The notes beneath the pieces were generated by a model. That model was not told where the DNA came from. It made no database searches and was given only the letters and a program-made list of their open reading frames with translations. This document shows positions 52,823 through 60,744 of a DNA stretch of 64,000 nt, piece by piece. Numbering within the stretch: position 1 is the first letter of the stretch; the number at the start of each line of letters is the position of its first letter. A program made the translations under genes and the position numbers. This DNA comes from K189A clade bacterium (lineage in GTDB: Bacteria > Pseudomonadota > Gammaproteobacteria > Pseudomonadales > Azotimanducaceae): positions 29,058-93,057 of the forward strand of contig CACMHG010000002.1 in the NCBI GenBank assembly GCA_902613475.1, written 5' to 3'.

Positions 52823-53500
52823 ATGCCCATGCAGCCCAGATCCATCGATTTTTATTTCGACTACATCTCTCCCTTTGCACATTTCGCTTGGCGTAACATC
52901 ACCTCTTTAGCGAAGCGATACGACTGCCAAATTCACGCGCATCCAGTGGTTTTCGGCAAGTTGTTGGACAAGTGGGGTCAGTTAGGGCCCGCAGAGATAA
53001 CGCCTAAACGAAAGAGGCTGTATCAATATTGCCTTCGTTATGCCGCACTGAACGGTTTTGCATATAACCCGCCCAAGTTCCATCCATTCAATCCCCTTGC
53101 TGCACTGCGGATGTCGCTTAAAGAAGTGAGCGGCGACGAACAGCATCAGGTCATCGACGCGATATTTGAAGAAGGCTGGTGTCGAGGTAAAGACCTTGGA
53201 GATCTGCCCACCCTGCTCACTTTCCTCGAGGAGCGCGCCATCGACGGCGACTACCTCAGTCGCCAAATTGCTCAACCTAGCGTTAAACAGTTACTAGTGG
53301 ATGAGACTAACATGGCAATCAACCGAGGCGTTTTCGGCGTGCCATGCATGATTGTTGATGATCTTTTGTTCTGGGGAAATGATCAAATGGAGCATATCGA
53401 ATTGCTCCTTTCCGGCAAGGATCCGCTGAATCAGAGCAAGCTCGACGTACTGGAAAGGCCGAGAGCCATTGATCGCAAAACCATTAACAAGCTCGACTAG
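52823..53500 (+). CDS. 2-hydroxychromene-2-carboxylate isomerase-like (DsbA/GST-kappa family) protein
   Basis: The 225-residue protein begins MPMQPRSIDFYFDYISPFAHFAWRN; SPFAHFA carries the Ser active site of HCCA isomerases and GST-kappa. The FGVPCMIVDDLLFWGNDQ block (cis-Pro) and a C-terminal LL-x-G follow, with a helical insert between. It lies downstream of the aldo/keto reductase with the same orientation and may act on the same aromatic or electrophilic compounds. Substrate uncertain. Confidence 0.85.
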   Translation: MPMQPRSIDFYFDYISPFAHFAWRNITSLAKRYDCQIHAHPVVFGKLLDKWGQLGPAEITPKRKRLYQYCLRYAALNGFAYNPPKFHPFNPLAALRMSLKEVSGDEQHQVIDAIFEEGWCRGKDLGDLPTLLTFLEERAIDGDYLSRQIAQPSVKQLLVDETNMAINRGVFGVPCMIVDDLLFWGNDQMEHIELLLSGKDPLNQSKLDVLERPRAIDRKTINKLD

Positions 53501-53677
53501 ATATCGACCACGATGCAGGCGTTATCGGTGCATATCGCTTGTGTTGCGATCCAAGACAACGCGGCGTGTATCGCTGGATCGCTTGGGATTGGGTGGCTAA
53601 CGTCAGGGCGCGCCTAGCGTAAAAATCTTATCTCTACATGCTCAGCGGACCGAGTGGCACCCCCAGCAAGCCTCAAC

Positions 53678-54442
53678 CTATTGCTTGTAAGACTGATCCT
53701 GCGAATCCAGCATCCTCATTAAGGCTGGCCAAGCAAGCTGGGAAGATCGGCTCGGTGAGTGCGTTCTCACACGTCCATAGTCCGCAAAGAGTTTCAGTGC
53801 CTTTTGCTTGGGTTCGAGAAGTTCCTGACCGCTGGCCAACGCGTCGACCTGCACTTTGCACGCGTTTTCCAGCGTATAGAGGAGATAAAACGCTTCTGGC
53901 ATGGTGGAGGCGCACGTGAGAAGCCCATGGTTATGCATGATCATGATGTGCTTATCGTGCAGGTCCCGACCGATTCGTTCGCACTCATCGTCATCCCCCA
54001 CAGCGATATCGTATTCATGATAAGCGACGTTGGGCATGATCTCGTTGGCCTGTTGCGTAAGGGGCAGCAAACCGCACTTCATTGTGGAGACTGCCATTCC
54101 GGCCCGCGTATGACTGTGAAACACCGCATTCACATCTGGTCTGGCTTTTAGCACCGCCGAATGAATCGCATGCCCTGCATCGTTGAAGGGGTGCTCCCCA
54201 GCAACCACGTTGCCATCAAAATCAACCTTTAAAAGAGATGAGGCGGTAATTTCCTCAAACAAAAGGCCATATGGGTTGATCAGGTATTGATCTTTGATCC
54301 CTGGCACTCGCGCCGACAAGTGCGTAAAGATTAGATCTGTCCAACCGAACCTGACGAATAATCGGTAACACGCAGCCAGCTGGACTCTCGTTTCCCACTC
54401 CTCTTCTGATATATCTTTTACCGGCACTGAACTTTCAGCCAT
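53678..54442 (-). CDS. Class II aldolase/adducin family protein
   Basis: The 254-residue protein has the class II aldolase/adducin fold: FTHLSARVPG near residue 42, the zinc His pair in VFHSHTRAG near 108, and the later MIMHNHGLLTC (about 170). It is longest-related to the non-sugar adducin-head enzymes rather than fuculose aldolase. Its partner gene is an atypical SDR 109 bp upstream on the same strand. The reaction is not known; the zinc site suggests retro-aldol or dehydratase chemistry. Confidence 0.88.
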   Translation of the reverse strand: MAESSVPVKDISEEEWETRVQLAACYRLFVRFGWTDLIFTHLSARVPGIKDQYLINPYGLLFEEITASSLLKVDFDGNVVAGEHPFNDAGHAIHSAVLKARPDVNAVFHSHTRAGMAVSTMKCGLLPLTQQANEIMPNVAYHEYDIAVGDDDECERIGRDLHDKHIMIMHNHGLLTCASTMPEAFYLLYTLENACKVQVDALASGQELLEPKQKALKLFADYGRVRTHSPSRSSQLAWPALMRMLDSQDQSYKQ

Positions 54443-54551
54443 TGCATTCTCCCATCGAGCTTAAAACTATTCGCACGCTATAGTGGTAGGCCCTTTCAAG
54501 TAGATCAACCAATCTAAAACGACCATGCTGATCAACACAAAAGACTCCAAC

Positions 54552-55346
54552 TCAAAAGAGCGACGCGTGTTGACCACCATCAATAACGATATTTTGGCCG
54601 ACGATGAAACGTGATAAAGGGCTACAAAGAAATGCCGCCATGGGTGCGAGATCGTCAGCACTGCCAACAAATCCAGCAGGTATGTGGTTATTTGACCGAA
54701 AGTGAGCGCCTACCACTTCAGGCTTGTGCTCTAAGCCGAAGGCGTCCGCATAATCTGACATGATTTCATTTGCGCCTGCAGTAGCAAACATACCCGGCAA
54801 AAGGTTGTTGATGTTGACGCCGTGTTTCGCGATCTCCCTTGAAACGCTCGCCGTGTAGTTAATTAGTGCAGAGCGAGCAGGACCTGACATCAGTCGCCAG
54901 ACCATCGGATTTTTGGCAGAGAAGGTTGCGATGTTGACAATCCGCCCCCACCCCGCACTTTTCATATGCGGTATATGTTGACGCATCAGTTCAACGGGAC
55001 CTATCAACGCAGTATCGATCGACTCTCGCCACATCTCTGGTGTGACGTTAAGGAAATCACCATTCGGTGCTGGCGGTTTAATCGTGATGCCCAAAATATC
55101 TGGGTCCGGGCAAGCTTGCAGTAGCCGGGCTCGGTCCGCGGGCTTGGACGAATCCGCAACAATGGGTGTTACGTTTACACCATATTTAGTCGAAATCTCG
55201 GTTGCTGCCTTTTCTAAGCGTTCTTTTCGACGAGCCGTGATGACCAACTCAACGCCGGCTTCGGCTAATCGTTCAGCGGTAGCTCGCCCCATGCCTGCGC
55301 TACCACCGGCCATGATGGCTTTCTTGCCCTTTATCTGTAAATCCAT
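54552..55346 (-). CDS. Atypical short-chain dehydrogenase/reductase
   Basis: The ATG at 55346 (MDLQIKGKKAIMAGGS) with AGGAGG ribosome-binding site gives 264 residues. It has the TGxxxGxG-like Rossmann glycine motif (AGGSAGMGRATAERL), a VNIATFSAK block, and the C-terminal FLCSPLSRFIVGQNIVIDGG. Where the SDR Tyr-x3-Lys should be it reads WRLMSGPARSALINYT, lacking the standard Tyr and Lys, as in a known non-canonical SDR subgroup. Activity may therefore be altered or lost. It is co-directional with the aldolase gene and preceded by a decayed DUF1330 copy. Confidence 0.85.
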   Translation of the reverse strand: MDLQIKGKKAIMAGGSAGMGRATAERLAEAGVELVITARRKERLEKAATEISTKYGVNVTPIVADSSKPADRARLLQACPDPDILGITIKPPAPNGDFLNVTPEMWRESIDTALIGPVELMRQHIPHMKSAGWGRIVNIATFSAKNPMVWRLMSGPARSALINYTASVSREIAKHGVNINNLLPGMFATAGANEIMSDYADAFGLEHKPEVVGAHFRSNNHIPAGFVGSADDLAPMAAFLCSPLSRFIVGQNIVIDGGQHASLF

Positions 55347-55379
55347 ACGCTTATTCCTCCTCATTGGTTTTTTCTTTTT

Positions 55380-55689
55380 CCAACCAGCCATGCAAGGCGT
55401 AGCTGTGCACACCTTGCCACACAGCTTATTCTCTGACGGCCCTATGGGCATCTGGATAGATCGATCAGACCATACCGGCTCAGTCCACCTCTTTGCTAAC
55501 TGCGGCAGAACCTGAGGGGCACCGCGCGAAAGCCTCAAGTCCGGTGCAATCGTTTAAGGTTGGATCGTCGCACTCGGCGTGGGGTCCGACTTGCTCCAGA
55601 TTAACCATGACGATGGGTTCATCGTTCGACTCTGTAAACGCTTCCATTGCATCGGGGTTGTCTTCCTTGGCCTTTAGATGAGGTTTCAT
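55380..55689 (-). pseudogene. Frameshifted DUF1330-like gene
   Basis: From ATG 55689 the minus strand reads MKPHLKAKEDNPDAMEAF and then EPIVMVNLEQV, DCTGLEAFARCPSGSAAVSKEVD and a stop at 55480. In the adjacent frame the homology resumes as VWSDRSIQMPIGPSEN, exactly paralleling ELVWSGRRVQMPIGPNEK of the copy at 29304-29723. So one frameshift disrupts this paralogue, and its remaining C-terminus is lost. Confidence 0.7.
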
Positions 55690-55720
55690 CAGCACTCTAA
55701 GGCCAGATGTTTTATCGAGC

Positions 55721-55918
55721 CTAGAAGATTTCTTGCATGATCAGTGTGCCAAGCGCAATGAACGCAAGGGTGATAATCAAATACGATGATCCTAGAGCAG
55801 TGTTATCAATTCGATCAGCGAAGATGATTAAAACCTTGTCTTTGATCGCCTCAGACTTTACCGAAAAGAAGACGGTACAGATTGCAAGGAACAGCAAATA
55901 GAAGGTGGCGAAGGTCAT
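55721..55918 (-). CDS. Small two-helix membrane protein
   Basis: This 65-residue peptide has two hydrophobic segments, TFATFYLLFLAICTVFFS and SYLIITLAFIALGTLIM, separated by a polar loop (EAIKDKVLIIFADRID). Open frame with an ATG; no family assigned. It lies between the DUF1330 remnant and the tandem MotA-like gene and could be a small partner of the latter, but this is speculative. Confidence 0.5.
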   Translation of the reverse strand: MTFATFYLLFLAICTVFFSVKSEAIKDKVLIIFADRIDNTALGSSYLIITLAFIALGTLIMQEIF

Positions 55919-56053
55919 GCAATTGTTTACCCCGCTAGCTCAAATGGCGACCACGCCTCAAAGCACGCCTGATTAATGCCTACCGTTAGAAACAGATGTA
56001 CCGTGCTCCGTTTTGCTGCTTCAAGTGAACCCTGTCGCTATCAAAATTGAGTT

Positions 56054-56851
56054 TCACATGAAGCTCAAGATTAGCACCGAGGTAATGCCCATGACGAACA
56101 AGAGAACAAATCCTAGATAAGTGAAATGAGCGCCGCTTGTTTCTGATGTGATTTCTGGGAAAGCCAGCTTTAGAGCGACAGAACCGAGGTTGCAGTACGT
56201 CAAAGTCAAGACAGCGACTGCCATCGCTGGGCCAATTGCTTTTGGGTCTGACATGTTTTGCAGCATGCCGACGACGCCCACCATCACACCAAGGAATCCC
56301 GCTACTGGAAGGTGGCGAGCTAGCGCCCGTAATTCCTCAGAGGAAGAGGTGCCAAATATTATTAAGAACAAGGCAAAAACGATGAGAAGAGAGGTAGGAT
56401 CGAAGAAAGCCTCGACGCCTGCCGCACTGTCCATTGCAAAAGTGACCACCACTACCCACAAGAGGACTCCTACAACACGCTGCCAAACTGAAGTAGCTAA
56501 TATCGGTTCGGTTATTTTCGGCGAAAGTAAGCTGCATATTGCGGCAACTAGTAACCCATAAAAGACCACCAAAAACATAATCGCGAACGCAAGGGGTAAC
56601 GCCTCAGGATCCGACATATTTTGCAGTATGCCTACATAACCAATGAGCATTCCAACGATAGACACCTGTATTGCAATGTCCGCGACAACCAGTATTCCTT
56701 GCCTTTTGAAACCAACTGCGACGAAAGAAGCGAGTATAGCGATCGCTATAAACGCAATAGAGATAAGATCTATGAAAGCGTTTAGTCCCGTTGCAAGGTT
56801 GAGTGCAAAAGCCAAGGAGGCCGCCGCCGCCACTAAAGCTACAGTCTTCAT
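56054..56851 (-). CDS. Tandem MotA/ExbB-like membrane protein
   Basis: The start at 56851 follows AGGAGC. The 265-residue protein has two homologous halves, each with a MotA-like pattern: AFIDLISIAFIAIAILASF...GMLIGYVGILQNMSDPEALPLAFAIMFLV and AFFDPTSLLIVFALFLIIFG...GVMVGVVGMLQNMSDPKAIGPAMAVAVLTLTY. The seven-residue LQNMSDP is identical in both. This is the proton-channel core region of MotA/TolQ/ExbB proteins, but the large cytoplasmic domain and a MotB-type partner are absent. Function unknown; an internal duplication of the core is evident. Confidence 0.8.
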   Translation of the reverse strand: MKTVALVAAAASLAFALNLATGLNAFIDLISIAFIAIAILASFVAVGFKRQGILVVADIAIQVSIVGMLIGYVGILQNMSDPEALPLAFAIMFLVVFYGLLVAAICSLLSPKITEPILATSVWQRVVGVLLWVVVVTFAMDSAAGVEAFFDPTSLLIVFALFLIIFGTSSSEELRALARHLPVAGFLGVMVGVVGMLQNMSDPKAIGPAMAVAVLTLTYCNLGSVALKLAFPEITSETSGAHFTYLGFVLLFVMGITSVLILSFM

Positions 56852-57079
56852 ATTTTGCTCCTTTTTTTCGCTTGCTCTTTTTTTATTTTTGTCCGTTAAC
56901 CAGCTATCACGGATGTCACCGCCTTATTCTTACAGCAACTTTTATACCAAAAAAGGGATTCAACGGTTTTAACAACTTGCGACGGTGCGCAACGAGGACT
57001 TCTTGCAAGATTGTTCACGCTAGGTGCGACTTATCTTGTTTTTGCTCGTATTTGGTGCGGGATGAATGTGGCATTCAGA

Positions 57080-57309
57080 ATCCGAGTTCACCAGCAAAGC
57101 CACATTCTCCTAGGAACCGCAATGCTACGCTGGGGGTTGAAATGTCTCAACGGTAAGTCCGGAACGAATGCCTGAATCAGCATTGGTTCCGATCACTCGA
57201 AGAAGCGCGTTGGGCAATCGAGTTATTGCAAAAGTACGGCAACGAAGTCGGGTCGCACAGCGCCCCGGGTTATCCGCCACCAGTGGAATGTGCAAATCGT
57301 GCGGCTTAA
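57080..57309 (+). pseudogene. IS3-family transposase OrfB C-terminal remnant
   Basis: From about 57160 the plus strand reads NECLNQHWFRSLEEARWAIE and then GSHSAPGYPPPVECANRAA and a stop at 57307. This mirrors the IS3 OrfB end (RDECLNxxWFxSLxEAR...HSALGYxPPxEFAAR). Upstream SSPAKPHSP and a frameshifted SFNGK-like segment (57083-57150) extend it. There are no terminal inverted repeats and no OrfA, so the element is dead. Confidence 0.65.
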
Positions 57310-57373
57310 AGTTATGTACATCTCATCCACGCCATCGTGGTGAGGCTGGGGAAAGGTCGTTTGGAGGAAATAT

Positions 57374-57793
57374 ATGGATGGTGCGTTGCGAATCCTGACA
57401 GGTGGCTGTGTTTGCGGCGCTGTGCGATACGAGTGTAGTGCTGAGCCAGCCTTAATTTTTAACTGCCATTGCGAGGATTGTCAGCACTTCTCCGGCGCGC
57501 CTTGCACAACCGCAGTCATTGTTCCTGAGGATGATTTAGTCGTGGAAGGCGAGCTTACAAGGTTCACGACGGTTGGCGACAACGGTGGCGTAGTGCATCG
57601 CCACTTCTGTCCCAAGTGCGGCACCCCCGTGATTGTAAAACCGGAGGTGTTCTCTGGAATGAAGGCACTAAAAGCATCAAGTCTTGATGATTCGTCTTGG
57701 GTTCGACCGCAGATGGATATATTTCTGAAAAGTAAGCAACCATGGATCGAGCTTGCCGCTGACACTCAGAAATTTCATGAAGGCCCAACTTAA
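57374..57793 (+). CDS. GFA (glutathione-dependent formaldehyde-activating) family protein
   Basis: The ATG at 57374 after GGAGGAAATAT gives 139 residues with three zinc motifs in the right order: TGGCVCGAVRYEC (residues about 8-20), FNCHCEDCQHFSG (about 30-42) and HFCPKCGTPVI (about 78-88). The family (CENP-V/GFA) binds zinc and glutathione-like molecules; some members act on S-(hydroxymethyl)glutathione, but most substrates are unknown. The gene is immediately downstream of the IS3 remnant. Confidence 0.9.
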   Translation: MDGALRILTGGCVCGAVRYECSAEPALIFNCHCEDCQHFSGAPCTTAVIVPEDDLVVEGELTRFTTVGDNGGVVHRHFCPKCGTPVIVKPEVFSGMKALKASSLDDSSWVRPQMDIFLKSKQPWIELAADTQKFHEGPT

Positions 57794-57896
57794 AAATTGC
57801 CTGAAAGACATCAGCACAGTTTTACTTTTGTCACGGATGAGGACTGTTTGTTCGATTGAAAGCGCAAAGCCGTGTTTATTTTCAGAGGAGAGCTAG

Positions 57897-59279
57897 ATGA
57901 GCGACTCAATCCTTCTCCCCCGTTTGTCTCAAGCCTTACACATGGCGAGACAAGAGTACGCCAAAGCCAATCAAGCAAGCGCTGCTGCGTTCGCAAAGGC
58001 AAAAGCTTCGGGTATCGCTGGGGGCACCAACAGAGCTTCGATTTTCTACACTCCCTTTCCCCTTACCTTTGTTGATGCGACAGCGGCGACCGCGATAACT
58101 GCCGACGGTCAACGCATCACTGACTTCTTGGGGAACTTTACTGCAGGACTATTTGGCTTTTCGCCGCAGCCTGTAATTGACGCCGTCTCACATGCAATGG
58201 CTCGTGGGCACGCGTTAGGAGGAGCGCCAAACAGGATGGAGGCGGTTGTCGCGAGCGCTTTGATTGATCGCTTTGAAGCGATGGAAATGGTGCGGTTTAG
58301 CAATACCGGCTCTGAGGCGAATACGTATGCGATCAATACTGCGCGCGCTGTCACTGGACGCACGAAAATTCTAATGTACAAAGGCGCTTATCACGGCGCA
58401 TGGATTCACGGCGCAGATTTAGCTTTAGACATACCCTACGAGAAAATCTACGTCCCTTACGGAGATGCCAATCACATCTGCCAAGTGATAGAGGATAACG
58501 CGGCGGATCTAGCAGCATTCATCATGGAACCGGTAATGGTTAATCCGTGGGTTTACCTTAAACAAATCGCGCCCACGCCATACCTTAAACGAATACGAAA
58601 AGCCTGCTCTGACGCTGGATGCGCGTTGATCTTCGATGAGGTTATGACTTCACGTCTCGCTCCTGGGGGTGCACAAGAATTGGTAGGAGTAGCGCCTGAT
58701 CTGACCACTTTCGGCAAATATTTCGGTGGAGGTATGCCTTTTGGCGGTTTCGGAGGCAAGCGCAAGTGGATGGAGCGCCATGATCCTTCTCACGCTCTAA
58801 CAATTAATAGTGGTGGTACCTTCAACCAAAACGCGCTGTCACTAGCTGCGGTTGATGCGGTGCTTTCTTCTCTTTGGAGTCCAGCGCAATGCCGCGCACA
58901 TAATTCGAATGCTGACAATTTTCGTGACCAAGTGAACGCCTTACTGAGAGTCCTGGATTTACCCTGTCAGGCTTGTGGAAGCGGCAGCTTGATAACAATG
59001 ATTTGGCAGCGTCGACCAGTAATTCGCGATACAGCAGGCGAAGGCGAAAGCCAAGAACTGGATGTTTCGAGACACAAAGCGGTTTCAGACGCTGCCCAAT
59101 TATTTTGGTTTTATATGTTAAAAGAGCACGATATTTTGGCTGGCAGCCCACGGTTAAACTACTTAACCCTGCCAGTCGCACTGGAGCCGGATGATTATCA
59201 GAATTTCCTCACTGGTATTGAAGGATTTTCAGCGAAGTATGCCGCAGAACTTAACCAACTAGGCAAGGTTACGAGCTAG
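57897..59279 (+). CDS. Class III PLP-dependent aminotransferase (glutamate-1-semialdehyde aminomutase-like)
   Basis: This 460-residue enzyme has the class III aminotransferase signatures: NTGSEANTYAINTAR near residue 140, YKGAYHGAW, the PLP Asp in ALIFDEVMTSRL, and the Schiff-base Lys in TFGKYFGGGMPFGGFGG. The arrangement resembles HemL-like or acyl-amino-acid transaminases; a true HemL normally sits elsewhere, so a catabolic role is likely. RBS GGAGAGC. Monocistronic; the substrate is unknown. Confidence 0.92.
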   Translation: MSDSILLPRLSQALHMARQEYAKANQASAAAFAKAKASGIAGGTNRASIFYTPFPLTFVDATAATAITADGQRITDFLGNFTAGLFGFSPQPVIDAVSHAMARGHALGGAPNRMEAVVASALIDRFEAMEMVRFSNTGSEANTYAINTARAVTGRTKILMYKGAYHGAWIHGADLALDIPYEKIYVPYGDANHICQVIEDNAADLAAFIMEPVMVNPWVYLKQIAPTPYLKRIRKACSDAGCALIFDEVMTSRLAPGGAQELVGVAPDLTTFGKYFGGGMPFGGFGGKRKWMERHDPSHALTINSGGTFNQNALSLAAVDAVLSSLWSPAQCRAHNSNADNFRDQVNALLRVLDLPCQACGSGSLITMIWQRRPVIRDTAGEGESQELDVSRHKAVSDAAQLFWFYMLKEHDILAGSPRLNYLTLPVALEPDDYQNFLTGIEGFSAKYAAELNQLGKVTS

Positions 59280-59527
59280 CGCTGTGAATTATTCCCCAAT
59301 AATAAAGCATTATTTAGCCTCGCCTCCTCTCTAAGGCTATTCCCATAGACCGTAACTTTTCAGTAGAGTGCCACGGCTGCCAAAGTGCTCAAAAGAGAGT
59401 CTTGCGACTCGATTATTGTTCGCACTAGGTCAAGCCGCATTACCGCTAACTTGCCAGAAGTTACGACAAGCCATCGATTTGCGAAACGAGAAACAAAATA
59501 TAGAAAAAATTAAAGCGAGGATTTTTT

Positions 59528-60298
59528 GTGAGACTAAACAGAGCCTTTCTTTTATCAGTGCTTATGACCCTGTTCACGAGTGCCGTTAAAGCCGACGATC
59601 ACACTCTTGTAAGCCCAACCAATGTTTGGACAGCCCAGAACATTGTCTTTAAAGATGGTCAGCAGCAAGCTTTTCGCGCAGGTTTGGCCAAATTTATGAA
59701 TTCAGACATGGGTAAAAGCATGCCAGGGCAAGTGTTTTACAATTGGATCGTCTCCGACGGCGATGCACCGGCAACTCATTCCTTGGTGCGGGTTTTCCCG
59801 AGTATGGCCGCTTGGAGCAACTGGAATGTCAAATATTTCACCGCCGCCGCTAGCGGTAACAACTCCTCTGCAGAATGGGGTAAGACATTTGCTGCCTCGG
59901 TAGATTCAGCAAGTACGATCACCGCTCGCTTTCACAAGAGTTGGGGACCCGTAGGTGCGGCATCAGGGCCCTCCGAGTGGGTACCTTTCTACACCGAAGA
60001 CTTAGCTACATTCACGGCAGACTTTTCTGCATACATGCAGACTCCTACAGGCAAAGGCTTCAAAGGCACGGTTGCTATTCAAGAATGCATTGCGTGTGGA
60101 GAGCAAGGATTCAACGCAGGCTTTACCGTCAATCATGAGTCACCTGAGTCGTTCGACGAGTGGTGGTCGACGGGACGCAATAGTGAAGACTTCACTCGAT
60201 GGGTCGCTAAAGCGAACGCTATTGCTGACTTTCTGGAAACTGGATGTCCGCTCAATTGGATTCCTATCCCGCGCAATAAGCCCGCTGGTGCTTGGTAG
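59528..60298 (+). CDS. Exported alpha/beta-barrel-family protein
   Basis: A GTG start behind AGGA gives 256 residues with signal MRLNRAFLLSVLMTLFTSAVKA and DDH at the mature start. Module 1 carries KFMNSDMGKSMPGQVFYNW and ATHSLVRVFPSMAAWSNW, nearly identical to the protein at 28464; module 2 has FYTEDLATFTADFSAYMQ and two Cys (IQECIACGEQG) before FTVNHESPESFDEWW. A third Cys is near the C-terminus. It ends in a terminator whose stem includes its stop codon. Function unknown. Confidence 0.85.
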   Translation: MRLNRAFLLSVLMTLFTSAVKADDHTLVSPTNVWTAQNIVFKDGQQQAFRAGLAKFMNSDMGKSMPGQVFYNWIVSDGDAPATHSLVRVFPSMAAWSNWNVKYFTAAASGNNSSAEWGKTFAASVDSASTITARFHKSWGPVGAASGPSEWVPFYTEDLATFTADFSAYMQTPTGKGFKGTVAIQECIACGEQGFNAGFTVNHESPESFDEWWSTGRNSEDFTRWVAKANAIADFLETGCPLNWIPIPRNKPAGAW

Positions 60299-60322
60299 CC
60301 TTGTATAAGGCTACCAAGCCTT
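60291..60322 (+). terminator. Rho-independent terminator overlapping a stop codon
   Basis: CTTGGTAGCCTT and AAGGCTACCAAG form a perfect 12-bp stem with loop GTAT, followed by CCTTTT. The stem starts within the last codons and includes the TAG stop of the exported-protein gene. Confidence 0.9.
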
Positions 60323-60517
60323 TTAGATTCCTCGATCCGCAAGATGGCGTCGGACTCTCAGCATACCTGGTTTTATGGCCCTGGATCCTGAGGTCCAACC
60401 CAGTAGAGTGGAAGCTACCATTCAAGTGCCGACTCAAGCCAATGAGCAAAATCCGAAATAACACTACCTAGGCTTTAATTGCCTTTTGTCCTTTTATAAT
60501 TTTGTCGATAGACCATG

Positions 60518-60602
60518 CGGGACCGACAAAAATCAATAACTTACTGATTAAATTATCTTATTTATTAGAAGTTCGATTCTGTTCCCCCAGAGTTGCTCCC
60601 AC
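60518..60602 (+). repeat. Att-like repeat, copy 1
   Basis: CGGGACCGACAAAAATCAATAACTTACTGATT and TTCGATTCTGTTCCCCCAGAGTTGCTCCC match CGGGACCAAGAAAAATCGATAACTTACTGATT and CTCGGTTCTGTTCCCCCAAAAGTGCCCC at 63219-63303, same orientation. The repeats bracket 2.7 kb containing the serine hydrolase and one exported barrel-family gene. Confidence 0.6.
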
Positions 60603-60744
60603 GAGTTTTTTTCGCTTCAGCTTGCATTTCCTCTGCCAGATAGTGACGTACAACGCTCGATGGGCCTGTCCTGGAAAATTAACCATCTTCCTTCGACGCT
60701 TTCCTTTACGCTATTGGTCATCCAAGTTAAGGAGTGTTACTTCA

